Translations under genes and position numbers: made by a program
Notes under the pieces: generated by a model
Seen by the model: the letters and a program-made list of their open reading frames with translations, nothing else
What the model was told of the DNA's origin: nothing
Database searches by the model: none
Part shown: positions 44,757 to 50,147 of the stretch, piece by piece
Position numbering within the stretch: position 1 is the stretch's first letter
How the letters are laid out: each line of letters starts with the position of its first letter
NCBI RefSeq assembly: GCF_000428145.1
Contig: NZ_ATZJ01000032.1
Coordinates: forward strand, 1-50,147
Reading direction: 5' to 3'
From: Chitinilyticum litopenaei DSM 21440
GTDB lineage: Bacteria; Pseudomonadota; Gammaproteobacteria; Burkholderiales; Chitinibacteraceae
Length of the DNA: 50,147 nt

Positions 44757-45620
44757 GACGATACTTTTAAGGTGAGCAGAGCTGCATTATATGTGGTCGC
44801 CACACCAATCGGGAACCGTGCCGACATCACCGAGCGCGCGCTCGCCGTGCTGCGGCAGGCCGATGTGATCGCCGCCGAAGACACGCGCGTCACCGGACTT
44901 TTGCTCAAGCACTACGGCATCGGCACCCCGATGCTGAGCCTGCGCGAACACAACGAGCGCGGCATGGCCGAAAAACTGGTGGCGCGCATGCAGGCCGGCG
45001 AGACGGTCGCCCAGGTCTCCGATGCCGGTACGCCAGCCATCTCCGACCCCGGCGCCGTGCTGGTCGCCACGGCGCATGCCGCCGGCATTCCCGTCATTCC
45101 CGTGCCTGGTGCTTCCGCCCTGACCGTTGCGCTGTCCGCGGCTGGCTTTACCGCCCCGCACTCGCTGTTTTACGGCTTTCTGCCGCCCAAGACGGGCCAG
45201 CGCCAGAGCGCGCTGGCCGAACTGGCCGCCTTGCCCTACCAGATCGTGTTCTACGAAGCGCCACACCGCATTCTGGAGTGCCTGGCCGATCTTGCCACCG
45301 TGTTTGGCGGTCAGCGTCAGGCCGTGCTGTGCCGCGAGCTGACCAAAACCTTTGAAACCATCCGCCGCGCCTCGCTGACCGAATTGCACGCCTTTGTCGA
45401 GGGCGACAGCAATCAGCAGCGCGGCGAATGCGTGCTGGTGATCGACGCCGCTCCGCCCGCCGAAAAGGCGGCCGATGATGAATACGATGCCGTGCTGCAG
45501 CCGCTGGTCGAAGAGCTGCCCGTCAAGCAGGCTGTCGGGCTCGCCATGCGCATCACCGGCGCGCCGCGCAATGCGCTCTATCAGCGCGCGCTGGTGCTCA
45601 AGGGCGGGCAGCTAGGCTAA
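44751..45620 (+). CDS. rsmI: 16S rRNA C1402 2'-O-methyltransferase RsmI
   Basis: 289 residues from a GTG at 44751 with AGGGGA upstream; a GTG at 44772 is possible. Tetrapyrrole-methylase fold: LYVVATPIGNRADITERALAVLRQADVIAAEDTRVTG, SLREHNE, VAQVSDAGTPAISDPGA, VIPVPGASALTVALSAAGF, FYGFLPPK and FYEAPHRI are all diagnostic. It 2'-O-methylates C1402 of 16S rRNA. The gene is divergent from lpoA and the start codons overlap (lpoA ATG at 44754-44756), so each promoter must lie inside the other gene. Confidence 0.95.
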   Translation: MHDDTFKVSRAALYVVATPIGNRADITERALAVLRQADVIAAEDTRVTGLLLKHYGIGTPMLSLREHNERGMAEKLVARMQAGETVAQVSDAGTPAISDPGAVLVATAHAAGIPVIPVPGASALTVALSAAGFTAPHSLFYGFLPPKTGQRQSALAELAALPYQIVFYEAPHRILECLADLATVFGGQRQAVLCRELTKTFETIRRASLTELHAFVEGDSNQQRGECVLVIDAAPPAEKAADDEYDAVLQPLVEELPVKQAVGLAMRITGAPRNALYQRALVLKGGQLG

Positions 45621-45625
45621 CGGCC

Positions 45626-45654
45626 TTGTCAGACGCCCGGCTGGCGGGCATAAT
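45626..45654 (+). promoter_or_regulatory. Promoter of tRNA-Leu
   Basis: -35 TTGTCA (45626-45631) and -10 CATAAT (45649-45654) with exact 17-base spacing; the tRNA begins 14 bases later. Confidence 0.8.
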
Positions 45655-45667
45655 GCCTGCCTTCTGT

Positions 45668-45751
45668 GCCCGGGTGGCGAAATGGTAGACGCAGGGGATT
45701 CAAAATCCCCCGTAGAAATACGTGTCGGTTCGAGTCCGACCCCGGGCACCA
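45668..45751 (+). tRNA. tRNA-Leu (anticodon CAA)
   Basis: 84 bases including an encoded CCA. Acceptor arms GCCCGGG and CCCGGGC pair fully. The anticodon stem GGGGA/TCCCC closes the loop TTCAAAA, anticodon CAA at 45701-45703, reading UUG. It has the long variable arm of class II tRNA and the T-loop TTCGAGT. Its 3' end is the probable attachment site of the adjoining element. Confidence 0.97.
45729..45751. other. Probable attL/attB core at the tRNA-Leu 3' end
   Basis: P4-type integrases usually recombine at tRNA 3' ends, restoring the gene. The integrase gene starts 170 bases from here. The second copy of this 23-base segment, expected at the far end of the island, is outside the window. Confidence 0.6.
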
Positions 45752-45786
45752 CTCATATGTTTTAAGCTGTTCAAAGTTGAATGAAT

Positions 45787-45820
45787 AAAGCCCGCAAACC
45801 CAGTGTTTCCGGGCTTTTTT
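45787..45820 (+). terminator. Rho-independent terminator after tRNA-Leu
   Basis: AAAGCCCG...AAAC pairs with GTTT...CGGGCTTT around CCAGT, followed by T residues. The in-frame ORF extension of the integrase upstream to 45781 reads through this structure and is rejected as a start. Confidence 0.88.
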
Positions 45821-45864
45821 GTTGTCTATGCTGTGCGAAGCTGGTCAATCCTACCGAAAATCTA

Positions 45865-45904
45865 TGTACCCCTGCTTGTACCCCTGCTAGGCTACGGGGG
45901 TACA
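45865..45904. repeat. Direct and inverted repeats upstream of the integrase
   Basis: TGTACCCCTGCT occurs twice head to tail (45865-45876, 45877-45888), and TGTACCCC (45877-45884) is complementary to GGGGTACA (45897-45904). The position suggests integrase arm-type binding sites or an operator that controls int. Confidence 0.6.
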
Positions 45905-45924
45905 TGGCCAGTTGGCAGGGGGCG

Positions 45925-47277
45925 ATGATGCCGAAAAAGATTCAGCCGGGAAGCCTTGAGCATTTGCAGTGCGTGCATGCCGAGGCGAGCGACAAGGAAA
46001 CCTATCTGAACGATGGGGCCGGCCTGTGGCTGGTGGTTCACTCGAACGGTGCGAAGCGCTGGCAGTATCAATTCGTCCTGCATGGCAAGCGCGGCAAAAT
46101 CTGGCTGGGCTACTTTCCGACACTGAGCCTTGCCGATGCCCGCAAAGAGCTGGAGCAGGCCGCCGTCGCGGTGAAGTCTGGCAAAGATCCCCGCACCGAA
46201 CGCGCAGCGGAAAAGCTGGCCGCACAATTCACCGCTGAAAACACATTTACCGTTGTCGGGGATGAGTGGCACGGCAAAGAGCTGGCCAGCGGCACATGGA
46301 ACCCCGACCATGCCGCACGGGTGATGCAGCGCTTGCGGGATGACGTGTACCCCTACATCGGGCGCTTGCCTGTCGATTCCCTGAAAACCCGCGATCTGCT
46401 TGTGCCTGTTCAGGCTGCCGCACGGCGCGGCACGCTTGATCTTGCCGACCGGCTGCGCCGCTACATCACCGGCATCATGCGGCACGCGGTACAGACAGGC
46501 CGCATTGAAACCAACCCCGCGCTTGATCTGGTAGGGGCTATTCCGAAAGGCAAGACGGTGCATCGGCCTGCCTTGTCGTTGCCGCGCCTGCCCGAATTGC
46601 TGGCACGCATCGCCGGATATGAGGGCCTGGCCGTCAAGCGCCTGGCCGCGCAATTCGCCCTGCTGACCGGGGCGCGCTCGTCCGAGTTTCGCTTTGCACG
46701 CTGGGATGAGTTTGATCTTATTCAGGGCATCTGGACGATTCCAGCGGGGCGGGAAGAAGTCGAGGGCGTGCGGTACAGCAAGCGCGGCGAGAAGAACGGC
46801 AAGCAGGGGACGGCCAGCCGGGAGCGTGTGGTGTATCTGGCGCGGCAGACGCTCGCCTTGCTGCACGAACTGCATGCGCTGAACGGGCGCAGCGTGTTCG
46901 TTTTTCAGGGGCAGCGCCGTGATGTGCCGCTATCGGAAAACGCGGTAAACGATCTGCTCCGGGATGTGGGCTACAACACCAAGCCCGGCGGCGATGTGTG
47001 CCTGCATGGGTTTCGCAGCATGATTGTTTCCAGCTTGCGCGAATCGGGCGTGTTTCCGCATGACGCAATCAAGGTGCACATCGGGCACGGCGCAGAAGCA
47101 GGCGAGGAGGTGCACGGGATTTACGCCCGACTTGCCGAACACCGGAAAACCCGCCGCGTGATGCTGCAATGGTGGGCGGATTATCTGGATGCACTGCAAG
47201 CCGCTGGCCACTACATTGAGCCGTGCGACTTCAATCCGAACAAGGCGGAAGTGCTGACGCTGCACAAGGCCGCCTGA
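45925..47277 (+). CDS. int: P4-type tyrosine recombinase / integrase
   Basis: 450 residues from the ATG at 45925 (or 45928), preceded by GCAGGGGG; starts at 45904 or 45781 are less likely. N-terminal DUF4102-like arm-binding domain (YLNDGAGLWLVVHSNGAKRWQYQF; WLGYFPTLSLADAR), a SAM-like core-binding domain, and a catalytic domain with Arg in LLTGARSSEFRFARW, H-x2-R in LHGFRS, His in HIGHGA and Tyr in HGIYAR. All key residues are present. It would insert the element into the tRNA-Leu 3' end. Confidence 0.95.
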   Translation: MMPKKIQPGSLEHLQCVHAEASDKETYLNDGAGLWLVVHSNGAKRWQYQFVLHGKRGKIWLGYFPTLSLADARKELEQAAVAVKSGKDPRTERAAEKLAAQFTAENTFTVVGDEWHGKELASGTWNPDHAARVMQRLRDDVYPYIGRLPVDSLKTRDLLVPVQAAARRGTLDLADRLRRYITGIMRHAVQTGRIETNPALDLVGAIPKGKTVHRPALSLPRLPELLARIAGYEGLAVKRLAAQFALLTGARSSEFRFARWDEFDLIQGIWTIPAGREEVEGVRYSKRGEKNGKQGTASRERVVYLARQTLALLHELHALNGRSVFVFQGQRRDVPLSENAVNDLLRDVGYNTKPGGDVCLHGFRSMIVSSLRESGVFPHDAIKVHIGHGAEAGEEVHGIYARLAEHRKTRRVMLQWWADYLDALQAAGHYIEPCDFNPNKAEVLTLHKAA

Positions 47278-47374
47278 CCGAGTTTGCCGCGCCTAGCCCG
47301 ACGGGGCGAAAACGGGACACCCTGACCCGCTGGCGCTGGCAATCATTACAGGGAGTGACGCCATAGGGGGCGTG

Positions 47375-48088
47375 ATGGATAAGGGCGAACGAGCGAAGGC
47401 AGCCAGGTGGCGTTTAGAGGCTGCGCGAACATTCCAATACTTTGAAGCGCTTTGTATTGCTGAGGGCGTTCCCAGGGAGATGGTTGAGCGAAGCTTGATT
47501 GCGCGCATTGCCGAGCATGGGGAGTTCGATCAACTACCCAAGCCAGTGGCCGTAGTCATTGGACGGAATCACCAGATACGCGTAGCCCTTCAGTCTTTTC
47601 TCCGGGTTATTCGGGCAAACAAAAGCGACTGGCCGTATCGTCTATCACAGAAGACTTGGGCGCACGCAGCGCGCCATGCAGCCATGCTGCACATGAAAGA
47701 GGCACGAGGACTGTCAAAGGCTATTTCGGAAGTAGAGGCTGCCGCGAGTGTAATGACGAGCCTCACAGATGGCGACCTTGTTGACGCAATGGGGAAACTG
47801 CAAGTAGCCACGGCAGAAATTGAGCAACTCAGGGTGGCGCTGGCCGATGAGATAAGCAGAAGATCGAGCCAGCGAAACGCCGGGGCAGAGCTGGCAAGAT
47901 TGAGGCACAAAGAAACAGATGAAATGCTGATTCAGGCCGCCGAACACTGGCGCAAACACATAGACTCGGGGTTATCCGCCCCCAAGGCGGCAAACATCCT
48001 GATAGGTGTCGTCAATTTGAGTCATGACCGCTTGAGGCGGCTTGTGTTAGACCTGAAAAAAGGCGTGCGGCCTGCGCAGAACACATGA
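47375..48088 (+). CDS. Hypothetical protein of the island
   Basis: 237 residues from the ATG at 47375, with TAGGGGG upstream. No signal peptide or membrane segment. The N-terminal part (ARTFQYFEALCIAEGVPREMVERSLIARI) is helical; a central coiled-coil-like part (VATAEIEQLRVALADEISRRSS) is followed by a charged C-terminus. Not recognised. It lies between integrase and AlpA, a frequent cargo position in P4-like elements. Confidence 0.75.
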   Translation: MDKGERAKAARWRLEAARTFQYFEALCIAEGVPREMVERSLIARIAEHGEFDQLPKPVAVVIGRNHQIRVALQSFLRVIRANKSDWPYRLSQKTWAHAARHAAMLHMKEARGLSKAISEVEAAASVMTSLTDGDLVDAMGKLQVATAEIEQLRVALADEISRRSSQRNAGAELARLRHKETDEMLIQAAEHWRKHIDSGLSAPKAANILIGVVNLSHDRLRRLVLDLKKGVRPAQNT

Positions 48089-48125
48089 TTTGCGCTAGGC
48101 GCATGGCCTGCGTATAGCTGTTTCG

Positions 48126-48146
48126 GCCCCATTCGTGGGGCTTTCT
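48126..48146 (+). terminator. Weak terminator hairpin before alpA
   Basis: GCCCC (48126-48130) and GGGGC (48137-48141) with loop ATTCGT, followed by TTTCT. It could end the transcript of the upstream hypothetical gene. Confidence 0.45.
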
Positions 48147-48185
48147 AATTCGCGTCATGACCAACTAGCCCAAAGGTGGCAAATC

Positions 48186-48473
48186 ATGAGCGAATCTCTC
48201 TTGCGGTATCCCGCTCTGTCCGAAAAGGTGGACGCAGCACGCGGCACCATCCTTGACTGGCTGAACCCCCTCAGCCCGCGCCACGACCCGACCTTCCCCA
48301 AGCCGATCAAGATCGGTGCGCATTCCGTCGCCTTTGTCGAAAGCGAGGTGGATGCATGGATTGCTGCCCGTATCGCTGCGCGCGATGCCGAGCTGACCGA
48401 CGCAGCCAAGCGCCAAGCCGCTGCCGCTGCCCGCCGTGAACGCGCTCGCCGCACCCAGCGCAAAGCCGCCTGA
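48186..48473 (+). CDS. AlpA family DNA-binding regulator
   Basis: 95 residues from the ATG at 48186 with AAAGGTGG upstream. An AlpA/excisionase-type HTH in which TFPKPIKIGAHSVAFVESEVDAWIAARIAARDA is the conserved part; the first helix region is longer than usual (ARGTILDWLNPLSPRHD). The C-terminus is an Arg/Ala-rich tail. AlpA proteins act as activators of integrase or as excision factors in P4-like elements. Confidence 0.88.
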   Translation: MSESLLRYPALSEKVDAARGTILDWLNPLSPRHDPTFPKPIKIGAHSVAFVESEVDAWIAARIAARDAELTDAAKRQAAAAARRERARRTQRKAA

Positions 48474-48487
48474 CCGGAGGCCGCGCC

Positions 48488-48787
48488 ATGCAAAAAGAAA
48501 AGCGCCACCCGGTTTCCCAAAGCAGCGCCAGCAATCAGCCAGGCCAGATTACCGCCACCGAAGCAGCGGCACAACGGCTGCGCGTACTGGCTGCCTTGCG
48601 TAGCGGCTCCTGCACGACATTTGAGCTGCGCGACCGCTGCAATGTGATGATGCCCGCCGCGCGCATCAAGGAGCTGAAAGACGCCGGCCATACCATCATC
48701 ACCGATCTGATCGACGCAGAGGACAGCCACGGCAGGCCGCACGGCCGTGTTGCCAAGTACACGCTGATTCGGGAGGCCAAAGCATGA
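48488..48787 (+). CDS. Small helix-turn-helix protein (HTH_39-like)
   Basis: 99 residues with GGAGG upstream. Winged HTH pattern: AAQRLRVLAALRSGSCTTFELRDRCNVMMPAARIKELKDAGHTIITDLI followed by a beta wing (GRVAKYTLIREA). Such genes are common in prophages and P4-like islands next to AlpA. The DNA target is unknown. It overlaps the next ORF by four bases. Confidence 0.85.
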   Translation: MQKEKRHPVSQSSASNQPGQITATEAAAQRLRVLAALRSGSCTTFELRDRCNVMMPAARIKELKDAGHTIITDLIDAEDSHGRPHGRVAKYTLIREAKA

Positions 48788-49101
48788 GCCTTCCCAACCG
48801 TTCCCGCGTCGGGCACAATGCCGCCGCTGCCTGCAATCAGGCGGCCAGCTTTAGCAGGCTGATTACACAGGCGGACGACCGCCAGCCCTTACCGTTGCGC
48901 GGTTTTTTTACGCCCGTTCGCAGTGTGCGTGCGTGCGCGTCCGTCTCCCTTGCAGTGCCTTCGATGGCGGGCAGGGGTGGGGAGGCCTTGCGCCTGCCGG
49001 TTCCTGTGTGCCGGTCTGCTAACCCTGCCCTTTGCCCGCCCCCTCCGTTTAGCAGCGGAAGGCGGGTTCATCCCCGCACAGGAGGCGCACGCCATGTCTA
49101 G
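48784..49101 (+). CDS. Ash/Icd-like small ORF or structured leader region
   Basis: 105 residues, Arg/Ser/Pro-rich without a clear fold: RVGHNAAAACN near the start, then RGFFTPVRSVRACASVSLAV and PSMAGRGGEALRLPVPVC. It resembles in pattern the Ash/Icd-like ORFs found upstream of the P4 primase (VGHN..., SMxxxxGxPxGxPV). The frame overlaps the start of the following gene and contains a terminator-like hairpin, so the region could function as RNA rather than, or as well as, protein. Confidence 0.5.
   Translation: MSLPNRSRVGHNAAAACNQAASFSRLITQADDRQPLPLRGFFTPVRSVRACASVSLAVPSMAGRGGEALRLPVPVCRSANPALCPPPPFSSGRRVHPRTGGARHV
48891..48909 (+). terminator. Terminator-like hairpin inside the Ash-like ORF
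   Basis: ACCG, loop TTGCG, CGGT followed by six T. The stem is short (4 bp), so it is only a candidate. In phage P4 an internal terminator in the comparable leader is the target of the CI-RNA immunity mechanism. Confidence 0.35.
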
Positions 49102-49471
49102 TCACGTTCATACCCAAGCCAGTTCCACCCCGATTACCTTCAACCCGCTGCCGGACTATCACCCGCTGGCACAGTCTGCCGAACGCATGGCGCAAGCCTA
49201 TGACGTGGACAGTGCTACCGAGCGTGGCGAGCTGTTCGGCGCATCGACGCTGGGCGAGCTGCAAGCCCAGGGCGCTTACCTGTTTGCCGTGCGTGCTGCA
49301 CAAGCCAAGCCCGAGCGTCTGATCTGGCATTGCCAAAGCGCACTGCTGGCACGACTGGGCTTGAGCAATCACGCCGGCCTGAGCCATGAACAAGAGCTGC
49401 TGCGCGGTTTCATCATCGGCCTGATGGGCAATCTCGAACAGGCATTCGAGCAGCCAGAGGGGGATGAATGA
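49094..49471 (+). CDS. Hypothetical protein of P4-like islands
   Basis: 125 residues from the ATG at 49094, with AGGAGG upstream. No signal or membrane segment. Helical, acidic C-terminus: LPDYHPLAQSAERMAQAYDVDSATERGELFGASTLGELQAQGAYLFAV. Not recognised. The last bases overlap the primase start (ATGA), so it is coupled to primase translation. Confidence 0.78.
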   Translation: MSSHVHTQASSTPITFNPLPDYHPLAQSAERMAQAYDVDSATERGELFGASTLGELQAQGAYLFAVRAAQAKPERLIWHCQSALLARLGLSNHAGLSHEQELLRGFIIGLMGNLEQAFEQPEGDE

Positions 49472-50147
49472 CGGACCCCGCAAACGACATCCGCGCCGCA
49501 CTGGCGCACATCCCGGCGCATGACCGCGCTCTGTGGGTGTGCATGGGGATGGCCGTCAAGTCCGAGCTGGGCGATGGCGGCTTTACCTTGTGGGACGACT
49601 GGAGCCAGAGCGCCGACAATTACCAGCCCAAGGCTGCCCGCGTCGTCTGGAAAGGGCTGCCGGCTGCCGGAAAAGTCACCATCGCCAGTCTGTTTCACGA
49701 GGCCATCCAGCATGGCTGGCGGCCCAGCAAGCCCTACACGCCGCCGACGCCAGAGCAGCGCCAGCAGATCGAGGCCGCCCGACTGGCGGCACAACAGCAG
49801 GCCGAACAGGAAGCGGAGCGCCTGCATGCTGAAGCCAAGGCCAAAGCTGCCAAACTGTGGGCTGCCGCTGGCGCTGTCCGGGCTGACCATCCTTACCTGA
49901 TTGCCAAGGGCATCAAGCCGGTGGGGGCCAAGCAATTGCGCGGCATGCTGGTATTGCCGCTGCGGGCTGGCGGCGAGCTGGTCAGCCTGCAACTGATTGG
50001 CGAGGATGGCGGCAAGCGCTTCCTCACTGGTGGGCAAGTCAAGGGCACGGCGCTGACGCTGGGCAGCCTGAAGGACGCAACCGAGGTCTTGCTGTGTGAA
50101 GGCTGGGCGACCGGCTGCACGCTGCATGAGGCCACCGGCCTGCCGGT
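49468..50147 (+). CDS. P4-like primase, PriCT-2 and TOPRIM domains (5' part)
   Basis: 226 complete codons, running off the window without a stop. Residues 8-75 are a PriCT-2-like domain (DRALWVCMGMAVKSELGDGGFTLWDDWS). Residues 92-125 are a helical Gln/Glu/Ala-rich linker, 130-200 a beta-rich part (VLPLRAGGELVSLQLIGEDGGKRFLTGG), and from about 207 a TOPRIM-type strand VLLCEGWATGCTLHEATG with the catalytic Glu. It should prime replication of the element. A helicase domain may follow outside the window. Confidence 0.88.
   Translation, partial: MTDPANDIRAALAHIPAHDRALWVCMGMAVKSELGDGGFTLWDDWSQSADNYQPKAARVVWKGLPAAGKVTIASLFHEAIQHGWRPSKPYTPPTPEQRQQIEAARLAAQQQAEQEAERLHAEAKAKAAKLWAAAGAVRADHPYLIAKGIKPVGAKQLRGMLVLPLRAGGELVSLQLIGEDGGKRFLTGGQVKGTALTLGSLKDATEVLLCEGWATGCTLHEATGLP

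Overview
The window looks like a chromosomal segment of a GC-rich Betaproteobacterium, most likely of the Neisseriales/Chromobacteriaceae type; I cannot name the genus. Reasons: the rRNA sequence, the rsmI<->lpoA-yraN-diaA-dolP arrangement, a type IV minor pilin operon, a full glycogen operon and a chitin-binding type secreted protein. It is mostly ordinary core genome, interspersed with many small repeats, and ends in an integrated genomic island.

Layout. 1-610: end of an rRNA operon (23S 3' end, 5S, terminator). 793-1221: small secreted protein with two CBM5/12 repeats. 1231-4435 (minus): YfbK-like VWA lipoprotein, ECF sigma factor and anti-sigma protein in one operon. 4616-7104: YdcF-like protein, PhnD-like binding protein, tautomerase. 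7151-11120 (minus): type IV pilin operon (pilE-like, fimT/gspH, pilW, pilX, pilV-like) without pilY1. 11427-25598: housekeeping genes (proS, lytic transglycosylase, Crp/Fnr regulator, xthA, Nudix-ThiE fusion, mtfA, rsmJ, thioesterase, AsmA-like, mutY, GNAT). 25632-28453: a patch of less conserved genes, including an AT-rich insertion bounded by a duplicated malQ 3' end. 28455-41846: glycogen/maltodextrin block: malQ divergent from glgB-glgX-pgm-glgC-glgA-glgP. In it, GlgC makes ADP-glucose, GlgA polymerises it, GlgB branches, GlgP and GlgX degrade, MalQ recycles short glucans and Pgm links glucose-1-P to glycolysis. 42117-45620: dolP, diaA, yraN, lpoA, rsmI. 45668-45751: tRNA-Leu(CAA). 45752-50147: left part of a P4-type integrative element (integrase, AlpA, HTH, Ash/Icd-like ORF, PriCT-2/TOPRIM primase cut by the window edge); its cargo and right end lie outside.

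Most interesting signals: (1) a 152-bp non-coding element at 41867-42018 with perfect 9-bp terminal inverted repeats and a perfect 8-bp target duplication, i.e. a MITE, with older relatives at 36243-36380, 13171-13257 and 5656-5720; (2) a second family of about 50-bp palindromes (GGGTAT...ATACCC), eight intergenic copies, often between convergent genes; (3) a diverged second copy of the malQ tail plus its downstream palindrome, marking the edge of an imported AT-rich segment; (4) a Pseudomonas-like REP doublet in the pgm-glgC gap; (5) the tRNA-Leu island with a possible P4-like RNA immunity leader. No CRISPR array was seen.
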